From: an uncultured Bacilli bacterium
Lineage (GTDB): Bacteria; Bacillota_I; Bacilli_A; RF39; UBA660
DNA: 55,342 bases
NCBI GenBank assembly: GCA_947624085.1
Contig: CANQIK010000004.1
Coordinates: 1 to 55,342 of the forward strand
Direction: 5' to 3'
The notes below the pieces were generated by a model. The model worked only from the letters and a program-made list of their open reading frames with translations, did no database searches and was not told where the DNA came from. The translations under genes and the position numbers were made by a program. Positions within the stretch are counted from its first letter, which is position 1. Each line of letters opens with the position of its first letter. Positions 8,830 through 18,983 of the stretch are shown piece by piece.

Positions 8830-9831
8830 ATGAAAAAGAAATTAGCAATTTTGGGTTTATGTACCCTTTTAGTAGCAGGTTGTGGTAAAGTACCTACCCT
8901 AAAAAATGGGGAGGAAGCTGTTGTAACATTTAAAAATGGGGATAAAATAAGTGTTGATGAGTTATATGAAACAATAAAGAATGATTTTGGTTTAAGTAGC
9001 TTAGTTACCTTAGTTGATTCTTATGTTTTAGAAAAAACTTTCCCTGATTATATTGATGTAGCTAAACAAAAAGCTGATGTTTATCTTCAGTCTGCTACCC
9101 AAGTATATGGTGTAGATGCTACAACCCTTGCCAATCAATATGGTTTTTCTACTGAAGAAGCTTTAAAAAATTACTTCTATCTAAATTATATGCAACAATA
9201 TGCTGAAGAGGAATACTCTAAAACCTTAATTGAGGATGATGATATTGAAAAATATTATGAAGAGGAAATTGTTGGCGATATTGAAGTAAGTCATATTTTA
9301 ATTACACCGGAAACAACAGACACTATGACTGATGAAGAAGTAGAAAATGCTGAAAAAACAGCTGAAGATAAAGCTAAAGAAATTTTAAGCAATCTTAAAA
9401 AAGCTGATAATTTAGAAGAAGCTTGGAAAGAAGCTGTTAAAGAAAATACTAAAGATGACGCTACTAAAGACAAAGATGGTTCATTAGGTAAGATTAACAA
9501 ATCTACTTTAGGAGATTCTTATAAAGAACTAGTTGATGCTGCTTATTCTACTAAAGATGGTTCATTATATGGTAGTGTTGTTAAAACCGAACTAGGATAT
9601 CATATTATTTATAAAACTAAATCTTATGATAAAGCTTCTTTAAAAGATTCTCGGGATAGTATTATTGAAACCCTTGCTTCTGACTTAAGAAATGATGATA
9701 CAACAATTTATATGCAAGCTTTACAACATTATCGTAATGAATTAGGCCTTGAGATTGTTGATGATGATCTTAAGAGCCAATATGCAGCTTATGTTCAAAA
9801 CGGCTTAACAGAAAGTAATTCAGAAGAATAA
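8830..9831 (+). CDS. prsA: PrsA-like foldase lipoprotein (parvulin peptidyl-prolyl isomerase)
   Basis: Lipobox LLVAGCGK; EVSHILI...GSLGKI...VVKTELGYHIIYK parvulin motifs. Confidence 0.92.
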   Translation: MKKKLAILGLCTLLVAGCGKVPTLKNGEEAVVTFKNGDKISVDELYETIKNDFGLSSLVTLVDSYVLEKTFPDYIDVAKQKADVYLQSATQVYGVDATTLANQYGFSTEEALKNYFYLNYMQQYAEEEYSKTLIEDDDIEKYYEEEIVGDIEVSHILITPETTDTMTDEEVENAEKTAEDKAKEILSNLKKADNLEEAWKEAVKENTKDDATKDKDGSLGKINKSTLGDSYKELVDAAYSTKDGSLYGSVVKTELGYHIIYKTKSYDKASLKDSRDSIIETLASDLRNDDTTIYMQALQHYRNELGLEIVDDDLKSQYAAYVQNGLTESNSEE

Positions 9832-9858
9832 ATTGGATTGTCATAATCCAATTTTTTT
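9832..9858 (+). terminator. Rho-independent terminator after prsA
   Basis: ATTGGATT-GTCAT-AATCCAAT followed by T7. Confidence 0.85.
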
Positions 9859-9865
9859 ATGCCAT

Positions 9866-9889
9866 AAAAAAGGAAGTATCTCTACTTCC
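9866..9889 (-). terminator. Rho-independent terminator of the recX operon
   Basis: GGAAGTA-GAGA-TACTTCC followed by TTTTTT on minus; overlaps the recX 3' end. Confidence 0.75.
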
Positions 9890-10616
9890 GATAGCCTAAA
9901 GCATACAGCTTTTGCTCAACTTTAGCCTCTAAAAGTTCCCCTTCATATTTATGAGCTAAACGTTTAACTATTTTTTCTTTATCTTTAAGATAATTAGCTT
10001 CTTCATTAATAGTTATGGCACTTAAATAATCCCTAAAATATTCCTCAGGATAACCTAAATTATATAAATCATTTTTAAGTTTTAATTTAAGCCTTTCAAG
10101 TGAACCACTTTTATAAGTTTTAAGTTTTTTATCAATATATTTTTTAGCATTAGCGATAAACTCATCAGCATTAATACTTTCTAACTCTTTAGCAATAATA
10201 CTATCACTGATACCTTTTTTCTTAAGCATCATAACAATCTTTTTAGGACCATTAAGAGTTAAATTAACTTCATCAAGGATAAACGCCTTAGCATACTTCT
10301 TATTATCAATATATCCCTTACTAATCAGTTTAGCAATAATCTTATTAATTTCAGCTTTATCGATATCTAAACTAACAAGTTTTTGATATACCTCTTTTTG
10401 GCTACGCATTTTAAAATTAATAAATCTAATGGCTTTATAATAGCCTTCGTAAAAGCTATTTTCTTTCATTATTTGTTCATACGTATCTTGACTTATTTCA
10501 CAAGGTTTATAAAGATTAAATTCTAAAAGCACGTCATCATATATGATATGCTTCTTTTTATCTATTAATAATTCATATTTACTACCAGTTATATATTTTA
10601 TACTAGTTATTTTCAT
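9882..10616 (-). CDS. recX: RecX family regulatory protein
   Basis: RxKxEVYQKL, KLISKGYIDNKKYAKAFILDEVN, GPKKIVMMLKKKGIS repeats. Confidence 0.88.
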   Translation of the reverse strand: MKITSIKYITGSKYELLIDKKKHIIYDDVLLEFNLYKPCEISQDTYEQIMKENSFYEGYYKAIRFINFKMRSQKEVYQKLVSLDIDKAEINKIIAKLISKGYIDNKKYAKAFILDEVNLTLNGPKKIVMMLKKKGISDSIIAKELESINADEFIANAKKYIDKKLKTYKSGSLERLKLKLKNDLYNLGYPEEYFRDYLSAITINEEANYLKDKEKIVKRLAHKYEGELLEAKVEQKLYALGYRK

Positions 10617-11590
10617 TCATTTTCCTTGCCTAAGTAATCACTACATAATTTATCTAAATCATTAATTAATTTATCTATATCATCTTTTTTAGATATTCTA
10701 GCTCCTGAAGCATAAGCATGGCCTCCCCCATGATAATTTGCTGCCACTTCATTAACAACTGGTCCACGGGAACGGATATTTACTTTATAAATTTCATTTC
10801 TTTCATCATAAGTTACAAAACACCAACAATAAAGTTCTCTAATAAAATTAAATTTATTAATTGCAACGGAAGCTGCGGAACTATCAAGGCCAAGCTTTTC
10901 TATCTCATTATTATCGATAATTAAATATCCTAGCCCATTTTCGGTTATTGTCATATTATCAGTAATATATGCTTCAAATTTACATTCATTAAAGCCTTTT
11001 TCATAAAGTTTATCATATAAACTTAAGAAATCAATTTGATAGTCTTTTAACAAGCGAATAACTATTTCAAAAGTATGAACGGTTGTATTTCTAAATAAAA
11101 ATCTTTCACTATCGGAAACAATACCCATGAAAAGACTTTCTGCTACATTGGTATCCATCATAAGTTTACTATTTAAAATAAGTTCCGCTATCATTTCGGC
11201 AGTTGAAGAATAATTATTTGAAGTAAAATCAACATCTCCGACAATATCTTCTTTGGGATGATGGTCTATTTTAATAATCTTTGAATATTTTAAATCTTCA
11301 ATACCATCAACCCGGATAAAATTTGGGACATCTAAAACAATTAGCAAACTATCTTCTAAAGTGGTAACATCAATTTTATCAAGGCTACCTAAGTATTTAA
11401 ATCTACTTACCCCTGCTCCGATAGCATAAACATTTTTATTAGGAAACGTTAATTTAATAGAATCTCTTAATGCAATTTGACTTCCTATAGCATCGGGATC
11501 AGGACCTATATGTCTTGCTATAACAATATTGTTATAAGATTTAATTAACTTATATATTTGTTTAAATAAGTCCTTATTAATAGCAAACAC
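10613..11590 (-). CDS. nrnA: DHH/DHHA1 phosphoesterase (NrnA-like nanoRNase/c-di-AMP-type)
   Basis: ARHIGPDPDAIGSQIAL, IKIDHHP, GGGHAYASGARI. Confidence 0.9.
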   Translation of the reverse strand: MFAINKDLFKQIYKLIKSYNNIVIARHIGPDPDAIGSQIALRDSIKLTFPNKNVYAIGAGVSRFKYLGSLDKIDVTTLEDSLLIVLDVPNFIRVDGIEDLKYSKIIKIDHHPKEDIVGDVDFTSNNYSSTAEMIAELILNSKLMMDTNVAESLFMGIVSDSERFLFRNTTVHTFEIVIRLLKDYQIDFLSLYDKLYEKGFNECKFEAYITDNMTITENGLGYLIIDNNEIEKLGLDSSAASVAINKFNFIRELYCWCFVTYDERNEIYKVNIRSRGPVVNEVAANYHGGGHAYASGARISKKDDIDKLINDLDKLCSDYLGKENE

Positions 11591-11594
11591 CTTC

Positions 11595-12776
11595 TTACTT
11601 ATTCTTCAAGTTAAATGTATCTAAAGCAATCATTAATTCTTCATTAGTAGGTACAACATATACGGGAATTTTACTATCTTTTCCAGATATACATTTAAAT
11701 TCTCCGCGCATATCATTAGCCTGAACATCTAATGTTACCCCTAAAGAATGAATACGGCTGATAATAGCTTGACGCATATCCTTACTATTTTCGCCAAGAC
11801 CTGCGGTAAAGACAATAACATCAGCGCCATCAAGCATATTATTATACATAGCAATATAATTAGCAACTTTATCAGCATAGATATCTTGAGCTAATTTAGC
11901 TCTCTCATCGCCCTTAGCTATGGCATCTTCAATATCTCTTGAATCAGAAGAAATTCCTGAAACACCTAAAAGACCACTTTTCTTATTTAGTTCATTAGTA
12001 GCCTCACCTATTGTAATATTTTTCTTATTACATATAAATTCTAGAATACTAGCATCAATATCCCCGCATCTAGTACCCATCATTAAACCTGCTAAAGGGG
12101 TGAAGCCCATTGATGTTTCAATAACTTTGCCATTATCAATAGCACTAACACTTCCCCCGTTACCAATATGACAAGTTATAGCTTTTAATTTTTCCTTACC
12201 TAAATGATTTTTAATTTCATTATAAACATATTTATGACTTGTACCATGGAAGCCATATCTTCTTACGCCGTATTTTTCATACCATTCATAAGGAACAGGA
12301 TATAGATAATGTTCTTTAGTCATCGTTTGATGGAATGATGTATCAAATACCCCAACTTGAATAGCATTTGGCAAAGCCTTTCTAAAAGCTTCTACTCCTA
12401 ATAGATTAGCAGGATTATGTAAAGGAGCATATTCATTATAAGTAGCTATTTTCTTAATAACATCATCATTTAACACTACGGAGTCAGTAAATTCTGAACC
12501 ACCATGAACAATTCGATGACCTACCCCTTCAATTTCATCTAAAGAAGAAACAATATGCATATCTATTAATTCTTTCATTAAGATATTAACAGCTTCGGTA
12601 TGATTAGGCACACTTACTTCTTTTTTGCTTTTTTCGCCATTAAATTTTATCGTATAAAAGCTATCATCAAGCCCGATTTTTTCAAAAGTACCACTGGCAA
12701 TAGTAACTTTTTCTGGCAATTCAAATAAAGTAAATTTTAAAGATGAACTACCAGCATTTATTGATATAATTTTCAT
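11595..12776 (-). CDS. ackA: Acetate kinase
   Basis: ISINAGSSSLKF, GHRIVHGG, FDTSFHQTM, YGFHGTSHKYV, CHIGNGGS. Confidence 0.97.
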   Translation of the reverse strand: MKIISINAGSSSLKFTLFELPEKVTIASGTFEKIGLDDSFYTIKFNGEKSKKEVSVPNHTEAVNILMKELIDMHIVSSLDEIEGVGHRIVHGGSEFTDSVVLNDDVIKKIATYNEYAPLHNPANLLGVEAFRKALPNAIQVGVFDTSFHQTMTKEHYLYPVPYEWYEKYGVRRYGFHGTSHKYVYNEIKNHLGKEKLKAITCHIGNGGSVSAIDNGKVIETSMGFTPLAGLMMGTRCGDIDASILEFICNKKNITIGEATNELNKKSGLLGVSGISSDSRDIEDAIAKGDERAKLAQDIYADKVANYIAMYNNMLDGADVIVFTAGLGENSKDMRQAIISRIHSLGVTLDVQANDMRGEFKCISGKDSKIPVYVVPTNEELMIALDTFNLKNK

Positions 12777-12812
12777 TTAATTCACCTCAATTAAATTATA
12801 CAAAAAAAAAGC

Positions 12813-13007
12813 CTATTTGACTATCTTTTTGGCTTTATTTTGACAATTATTATTACTAGTGAAACTAAATTCTTTAAAGTGATTAACGGGTGTTTTGCGA
12901 TTTGAATTTAAATTATACCCATAATCATTAAAAAATTCCCATCTTCTTTTTTCTCTAACAGATGTTATAAATAAATCACATGCTTTGTAGAACTCTTTCT
13001 TTATCAT
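12813..13007 (-). CDS. Small hypothetical protein (doubtful)
   Basis: 64-aa ORF in a gap; no clear SD; 3' end overlaps a terminator-like hairpin. Confidence 0.3.
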   Translation of the reverse strand: MIKKEFYKACDLFITSVREKRRWEFFNDYGYNLNSNRKTPVNHFKEFSFTSNNNCQNKAKKIVK

Positions 13008-13040
13008 ATTATTATGATATCCAAAATCATAATAATTATG

Positions 13041-14228
13041 CTATAGTAAATCCTTAAAGTTATTTTCTTCTTTTTCACTAATATGAAGAATTTGGCGCGT
13101 TTTTATTGCTTCATAAACAAGGTTATCAAAATCTACTAATTTTTCATACTCATGAGCTAGATTAATATCCGGGTTAATAACAGGATGTTCAGGCACAAAA
13201 ATCGTACAACAATCTTCATATGGTCTTATTGAAATATCATAAGTACCTATTTTTTTAGCTAACTCAATAATTTCTAATTTATCATAAGTACAAACTGGTC
13301 TTATAACTGGCATTTTTACGGCTTCATTAATAACTTGCATACTTTTTAACGTTTGACTAGCAACTTGGCCTATACTTTCGCCATTAATTATAGCATGAGC
13401 ATTAATACTACCACATATTAAAGCACTAATTTTATACATCATGCGGCGCATCATAGTTATCAAATAATTTTTGGGAATATTTTTAATAATTTCCTCTTGA
13501 ATTTTGGTAAAACCTATTACATGAATTTTAACTTCTGTATTATTATATTTAGCGAGTACCCGAGCTAAATCTTCAACTTTCTTTAAGGCCATAGGACTAG
13601 TGTGAGGAGGTGAATCAAAATAAATTGCTTCAATCTTAACTCCCCTTTTGATAGCTAAGTATCCTGCTACGGGAGAATCAATACCACCACTTAACATTAA
13701 TAGACCTTTACCTAAAGTAGATACTGGATAGCCCCCCAAGCCTAAAACTCCCCGACCATAAATTAAAACTTCATTTAATCTAATTTCGACAATAACATTT
13801 AAATCTGGGTTATTAACATCGACTTTAATATTAGGAATATTTTTAAGAATATAGGCACCTATATCTTTAGCAATAGTAATACTAGTTCCTGGATAATTTT
13901 TGTCTGACCTTTTAACCGTAATTTTAAAACTAGAAAAAGGACTGGTTTTAAGTAACTCTAAAACATTGACTTTAATATTTTCTAAAGATTTATCTTCATA
14001 TAAAAAACCATCACATATTTCATGGATACCAAATACTTCTTGTAACTTTTCTTTTACTTTAGAAATATCTTCAGTAAATATAAGCATCCGCCCATGATCA
14101 TATTTAATTTCATAGTCAAAACTGGCAAGTTTTTTATCAATATTATTTTTTAAAGTCTTTAAAAAAAAGTTAATATTATCACTTTTAGTAGATAATTCGC
14201 CATATTTAATTATAACTACTCTTTTCAT
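13041..14228 (-). CDS. thiI: tRNA 4-thiouridine sulfurtransferase
   Basis: LSGGIDSPVAGYLAIKRG; THUMP-like N-terminus; 1 nt from nifS-like gene. Confidence 0.96.
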   Translation of the reverse strand: MKRVVIIKYGELSTKSDNINFFLKTLKNNIDKKLASFDYEIKYDHGRMLIFTEDISKVKEKLQEVFGIHEICDGFLYEDKSLENIKVNVLELLKTSPFSSFKITVKRSDKNYPGTSITIAKDIGAYILKNIPNIKVDVNNPDLNVIVEIRLNEVLIYGRGVLGLGGYPVSTLGKGLLMLSGGIDSPVAGYLAIKRGVKIEAIYFDSPPHTSPMALKKVEDLARVLAKYNNTEVKIHVIGFTKIQEEIIKNIPKNYLITMMRRMMYKISALICGSINAHAIINGESIGQVASQTLKSMQVINEAVKMPVIRPVCTYDKLEIIELAKKIGTYDISIRPYEDCCTIFVPEHPVINPDINLAHEYEKLVDFDNLVYEAIKTRQILHISEKEENNFKDLL

Positions 14229-15359
14229 TTAATTCACCAATACTTTCAAAGAGGCATAACATTTATCAAACTTGTCTAAAAAAGCACTTATTTCTTGCGT
14301 TGTTGTCATAGCCGACAAGCTAATACGAATTGTATGTTTCGCTCTTTTTTGATCACCATATATAGCTACAATAGCTTTTGATACTTCTCCGGAAGAACAA
14401 GCCGTATTTGTTGATACATATACCTCTTCTTTATCTAAGGCATGCATTAATGTTTCGGGCATTACATCCATTACCGAAATGTTTAAAATATGGGGAATAG
14501 AATACCTTGTTTTATTAATTATGACATTAGGATATTTCATCAGACGACTACAAATACGATCATTTAATAAAGCAATATATTTTTCTTTTTTTTCTAAATC
14601 CTCATTAGCAAGTCTTAAAGCTTTAGAAAAGCCTACAATAAGAGGAAGCGGTGGAGTTCCTGGTTTTAAATCATTACTCTTGCCAGAGCCATAAATCAAA
14701 GGCATAAGTTTAATATCACTAGCTTTATATAGCATAGCAATGCCTTTAGGACCATAGATTTTATGAGAAGATATTGAAGCCAAGTCAACATCATGAAGCG
14801 AAATAGTTGTTTTACCAATAGCTTGAGTCATATCACTATGAAAAATAGTAAAGGTATTTACTTTTTTAATTATTTGTCTAATCATTTTTAAAGGTTGTCT
14901 TACCCCTGTTTCACTATTAACAGCACAAATACTAACTAAAATTGTGTCACTTCTAATAAGGCTTCTTAAATGTTCAAAATCGATTAAGCCCTCTTTATCA
15001 TTATTTACATAATCTACTTCAAAACCAATTGTTTTTAAATAATCAGCAATATTATATACCGAAGGATGTTCAAGTCTTGATAAAATAATATGTCTTCCCT
15101 TTTTATAATATTTTAAAGCAGTACCAATAATCGCTAAATTGTTACTTTCTGTAGAAGAAGATGTAAAAGTTATTTCATTTTCTAAAATATTAAATAAATC
15201 TGCTATCTGTTTAGTAGCAGAATGTAATAATTCACTTGATTTTAGGCCTAATGCATTGATTGAATTAGGATTACCAATATATTCTTTATATGTTCTATTC
15301 ATAGCGTCAAGAACCTCTAAAGAAATTGGGGTTGTTGCCGAATAATCTAAATATATCAT
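14229..15359 (-). CDS. Cysteine desulfurase (NifS/IscS family)
   Basis: YLDYSATTPI, SSHKIYGPKGIAML, STNTACSSGEVSKAI; partner of thiI. Confidence 0.95.
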   Translation of the reverse strand: MIYLDYSATTPISLEVLDAMNRTYKEYIGNPNSINALGLKSSELLHSATKQIADLFNILENEITFTSSSTESNNLAIIGTALKYYKKGRHIILSRLEHPSVYNIADYLKTIGFEVDYVNNDKEGLIDFEHLRSLIRSDTILVSICAVNSETGVRQPLKMIRQIIKKVNTFTIFHSDMTQAIGKTTISLHDVDLASISSHKIYGPKGIAMLYKASDIKLMPLIYGSGKSNDLKPGTPPLPLIVGFSKALRLANEDLEKKEKYIALLNDRICSRLMKYPNVIINKTRYSIPHILNISVMDVMPETLMHALDKEEVYVSTNTACSSGEVSKAIVAIYGDQKRAKHTIRISLSAMTTTQEISAFLDKFDKCYASLKVLVN

Positions 15360-15370
15360 GTCCTACTCCT

Positions 15371-17089
15371 TTAATCTTTGTATTGTTCTAATAATTTCTT
15401 ATGGATTCCCGGTTCAACTATATTAAGAGCACTAATAGCTTGTTCTAAACTATTCTTATAATTTCCTTTATTAAAAGCATTTTCGGCTTTTTGTAACCCA
15501 AAATCCACTTCTTTATTCACAACACGATAGCGATTACCATACACGATAGCCATTTCAGCCATTTTGGCAGTCTTGGTTGTTTCATTAATAGTATTATATA
15601 CTTTTAATACTAAATCGCGCGCGGTATCAACTCTTGTGTTTAATATTTTAATCGAAATAGGTCTTTTGTCAAGTTCTAGAACCATTTCATTAATAGCTTC
15701 AACCGCTTCAGATAGTTCTATATAATAGTTTCTTGGTACAATTGGTAGTTTGTATCCTTTAGCTTTTTCTTTAGCATCTCTTAAAATTGTTTTGATATCA
15801 TCAAGTTGCTCGCGAGCCCGGTTTTCATCATCTTTTAAAGAACTTAAATTACGAAGTGTAACATTTAATTTCTCCTCAGTAGCAATAAGTTTATTATTTA
15901 AGATTTCCATTTGTAAACTTAATTTTGAATAAGCTACTTTCTTACTACGGAAATCTTCAATTGTTTTTTCATAATCTGTTTTAATTTCAATTAAAGCTGC
16001 TTTAATATCGGTAATTATTGCTAGTTCATCATCAGTTAAATCATAACTATATTTTAAATCACCAATTTTTTTATATAATTCATTATTTATTTTTTCTAAT
16101 TTCGTAGACTTAATTAAAATACTTCGAGAGTAGTCATCAAAAACTCTTCGTGAAAGCTTTTCTTTTTCAAAATCATTATATAATGAATCAAAATAATCAA
16201 GCATAGTTTTAAGTTCAAAAACGGAGTCTTCAACATCTAAAACATTAAGTCTTTGAAAAATATCTTGAATCTTTTTTTGCGTTTCTTCAATATTATAATC
16301 AATATTTAAATAGTCAAGATTATATCCATCATTTACCATTTTTTTAGCTATCTTACGAATTTCTTCAATTTTTTTAGGTATTAATAAATCGCCATATTGA
16401 CATATATATTTAGTTTCTTCAATAACTACTTTTAAATTAGAAATAATATCATCGATAGCTTTTACAATCTTACCTACTTCTGTATAGGCATTTTTATCCA
16501 TTGCGGCTTCAAAAGATACAAAAAGTTTATCAACATTTTCAAATTGCAGTTCAATTGGTACTTTAATTTTTTCAAATTCTTTAGGATTATCATTATAGTT
16601 ACTAGCTATAGCCCGATATTCAGCTTTTAGCTTCGTTATTTTTTCGCGATTTTTTTCTTCGCTTAAAGTTATCTCTTTTATTTCCATTAAAAGAGTATCA
16701 GCTTTAGTCTTAAGATAATTCAAGTCCATTTCCGCTTTAATCAAAGATAATTTTAAAGCTTTATAATCTTTATTATCATAATTAAATTGGACTTCATTGA
16801 TAGCATCAGTTATTTTAGGAATGTCCTTATCTTTAATTTGCTCAAATCTTTTTTTCCAATTAGCATACTTTTCTTTTAAATCTTCGTTAGAGGCAAGAGC
16901 TTCAACTTTGTTTAATTCACTTAATATTTGGGCAGATATAATTAAATTCTTTTCTCTTTCTAATTCATTTATTTGCTCGGAATATTTCTTTTTATTATGA
17001 TTATTTATAATAACTAAAACAATTACAATAATAGCTATTGTAATAAAGTAGTAACCAAAAGCAAATAATAGAAACATTGATCTAGTCAT
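15371..17089 (-). CDS. ezrA: Septation ring formation regulator EzrA
   Basis: N-terminal TM plus long coiled coil; ezrA-nifS-thiI order as in B. subtilis. Confidence 0.88.
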   Translation of the reverse strand: MTRSMFLLFAFGYYFITIAIIVIVLVIINNHNKKKYSEQINELEREKNLIISAQILSELNKVEALASNEDLKEKYANWKKRFEQIKDKDIPKITDAINEVQFNYDNKDYKALKLSLIKAEMDLNYLKTKADTLLMEIKEITLSEEKNREKITKLKAEYRAIASNYNDNPKEFEKIKVPIELQFENVDKLFVSFEAAMDKNAYTEVGKIVKAIDDIISNLKVVIEETKYICQYGDLLIPKKIEEIRKIAKKMVNDGYNLDYLNIDYNIEETQKKIQDIFQRLNVLDVEDSVFELKTMLDYFDSLYNDFEKEKLSRRVFDDYSRSILIKSTKLEKINNELYKKIGDLKYSYDLTDDELAIITDIKAALIEIKTDYEKTIEDFRSKKVAYSKLSLQMEILNNKLIATEEKLNVTLRNLSSLKDDENRAREQLDDIKTILRDAKEKAKGYKLPIVPRNYYIELSEAVEAINEMVLELDKRPISIKILNTRVDTARDLVLKVYNTINETTKTAKMAEMAIVYGNRYRVVNKEVDFGLQKAENAFNKGNYKNSLEQAISALNIVEPGIHKKLLEQYKD

Positions 17090-17205
17090 TTTTATTATGC
17101 CACCCTACTTTAATTCTACCATAATATGTTTTTTTAAGCTACTAAAGTTTGCATTTTTATTGTATTTTTTTGGCACTTATAGTATAATTAATTTGTTTTA
17201 GACAA

Positions 17206-17282
17206 GCGCCCATAGCTCAACTGGATAGAGCGTTAGACTACGGATCTAAAGGTTGGGGGTTCGAATCCCTTTGGGCGTACCA
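17206..17282 (+). tRNA. tRNA-Arg (ACG)
   Basis: Cloverleaf GCGCCCA...TGGGCGT-A-CCA; anticodon loop CTACGGA; GGTTCGAATCC. Confidence 0.96.
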
Positions 17283-17289
17283 AAAAATA

Positions 17290-17322
17290 ATAACTCGGAC
17301 TATTTCAGTTCGAGTTTTATTG
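17290..17322 (+). terminator. Terminator after tRNA-Arg
   Basis: AACTCGGAC...GTTCGAGTTTTATT. Confidence 0.6.
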
Positions 17323-17324
17323 TC

Positions 17325-18293
17325 TTATAAATTAATACTTTTAGCTAGACTTCTAACTTGCTCTACCTCTTTAACAGCCTGCTCATACTGGTCAGAAAGG
17401 GCTGGAGCATTTGTAAATTCTTGAACAGGTACATTAGTTAAACTATAATTAATAGTTCCATCCATATTTTGCAAGATTTTATATTGAGGTGTTTCTAATC
17501 GCCAACAACCATTGCAAAAATCAATTGTTACGGTTCTATCACCAATTGTAATAGCAAAATAATCTAAATGGCCATAAGAAAGAGAGAGCTTATCAACAGT
17601 TTTTTTACTACCACCATCATTTTTGGTAACTTCCATAATAAGGCTTGGATAAGTTTCAACATGACTTATAGATATTTCGCATATTTTTTTAAATACTTCA
17701 TTAATAGCAAAAGGAATGGTTAGTTCAAGTAAATATTCTTGTAAAGCTAAAATGTTTTCCATATAATAGGCACTACCTGTTTGATTAATAGTTAAATTAA
17801 ATGTATAGTCACCACTCATTAACTTGAAAACATAATTATCATTATTAGCTTTTTCAACCTCTTGTTTAATTAATTCAAATTTGGAAGGTTCATTTAAATT
17901 AGTATTCCAATGTAAGAATCTATATGTTTTAATTTCATTGTGATAATTTACCGTAAACTCTTTTACGATAAAATTTTTGGCAAGAGAAATTGTAGCTTTA
18001 TCGTCTTTATCACTAAAATAACAATCAAAGGTAAGACTTTCTTTATCAAAATTTCTTAAAGTACATATTTCATTTTGCGCAAGGCCGGTTAATCGAAGTA
18101 AAACGGCAAATTTAGTGGCAATATCTTTAGCTTGTATGCCAGATAAAAAATAATGTTTAATTTCAACTTCTTTAATGGGAATAATATCAAACCATCTAGC
18201 TAAAACAATTTGCAAATCAGGATCTTCAATTATAACGTGAATACGGTTAGTTTCTTTATTATCGGAAGCTTGTTTTTTAAATAAGTTTTTCAT
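17325..18293 (-). CDS. Hypothetical protein
   Basis: 322-aa ORF; no family recognised. Confidence 0.65.
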   Translation of the reverse strand: MKNLFKKQASDNKETNRIHVIIEDPDLQIVLARWFDIIPIKEVEIKHYFLSGIQAKDIATKFAVLLRLTGLAQNEICTLRNFDKESLTFDCYFSDKDDKATISLAKNFIVKEFTVNYHNEIKTYRFLHWNTNLNEPSKFELIKQEVEKANNDNYVFKLMSGDYTFNLTINQTGSAYYMENILALQEYLLELTIPFAINEVFKKICEISISHVETYPSLIMEVTKNDGGSKKTVDKLSLSYGHLDYFAITIGDRTVTIDFCNGCWRLETPQYKILQNMDGTINYSLTNVPVQEFTNAPALSDQYEQAVKEVEQVRSLAKSINL

Positions 18294-18422
18294 GCCATGT
18301 TCCTTTCATTTGATGCTATCTATTTTACCATCTTTAACAAAAAATGCAATGCAAGTTTTTACTTTTACTACATAAAAATACTTGAAGTACATATTATTTT
18401 ATAGTATAATTAATAGCGAGCT

Positions 18423-18499
18423 CGAGAAGTAGCACAGCTTGGTAGTGCACCACGCTTGGGACGTGGGGGTCGCAGGTTCGAATCCTGTCTTCTCGACCA
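18423..18499 (+). tRNA. tRNA-Pro (TGG)
   Basis: CGAGAAG...CTTCTCG-A-CCA; anticodon loop CTTGGGA; GGTTCGAATCC. Confidence 0.96.
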
Positions 18500-18510
18500 T
18501 TAATAAAAAT

Positions 18511-18540
18511 ACCTAGGAATTTCCTAGGTTTTTATATTTT
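18511..18540. terminator. Bidirectional-type terminator after tRNA-Pro
   Basis: ACCTAGGAA-TTTCCTAGGT followed by TTTTATATTTT. Confidence 0.75.
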
Positions 18541-18551
18541 TAAAAATAAAA

Positions 18552-18980
18552 TTATATCTCTTTGCCTTTAGATTTAATATCCTCAGAAATTCCAACGATG
18601 AAGCTAATAAAAATACATAAGAATAAAAAAGGAATTATGAACATACCTAACCATAATATAGCTCCCTTTCTAAAAAGAATTGGCAGTTCAATAATAAACA
18701 AAAGGGATAGTGTAAATAATCTTAAAGGATAATGAAAAAAGTGGCCGAACTTTATTTCTCTCAATTTTTTAAATCTAAAGCAAATAAAATAAGCTACTAA
18801 GATAATTATTGACACTATTAAAAGACAAAAATATGCAAATGTAAAGGGAACGCTATCGCCAGATTCAGATAATAGAGCCATTTTGTCCATTTGTTGAAGC
18901 AAAATAAACCAAACTATTAAATATATACAAACACATGATGTAAAATGAAATAGTCCATAGTGTTTTTTTAATACTTGCAT
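18552..18980 (-). CDS. Hypothetical multi-pass membrane protein
   Basis: Four hydrophobic segments; 3-nt gap to the upstream gene. Confidence 0.6.
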   Translation of the reverse strand: MQVLKKHYGLFHFTSCVCIYLIVWFILLQQMDKMALLSESGDSVPFTFAYFCLLIVSIIILVAYFICFRFKKLREIKFGHFFHYPLRLFTLSLLFIIELPILFRKGAILWLGMFIIPFLFLCIFISFIVGISEDIKSKGKEI

Positions 18981-18983
18981 ATT

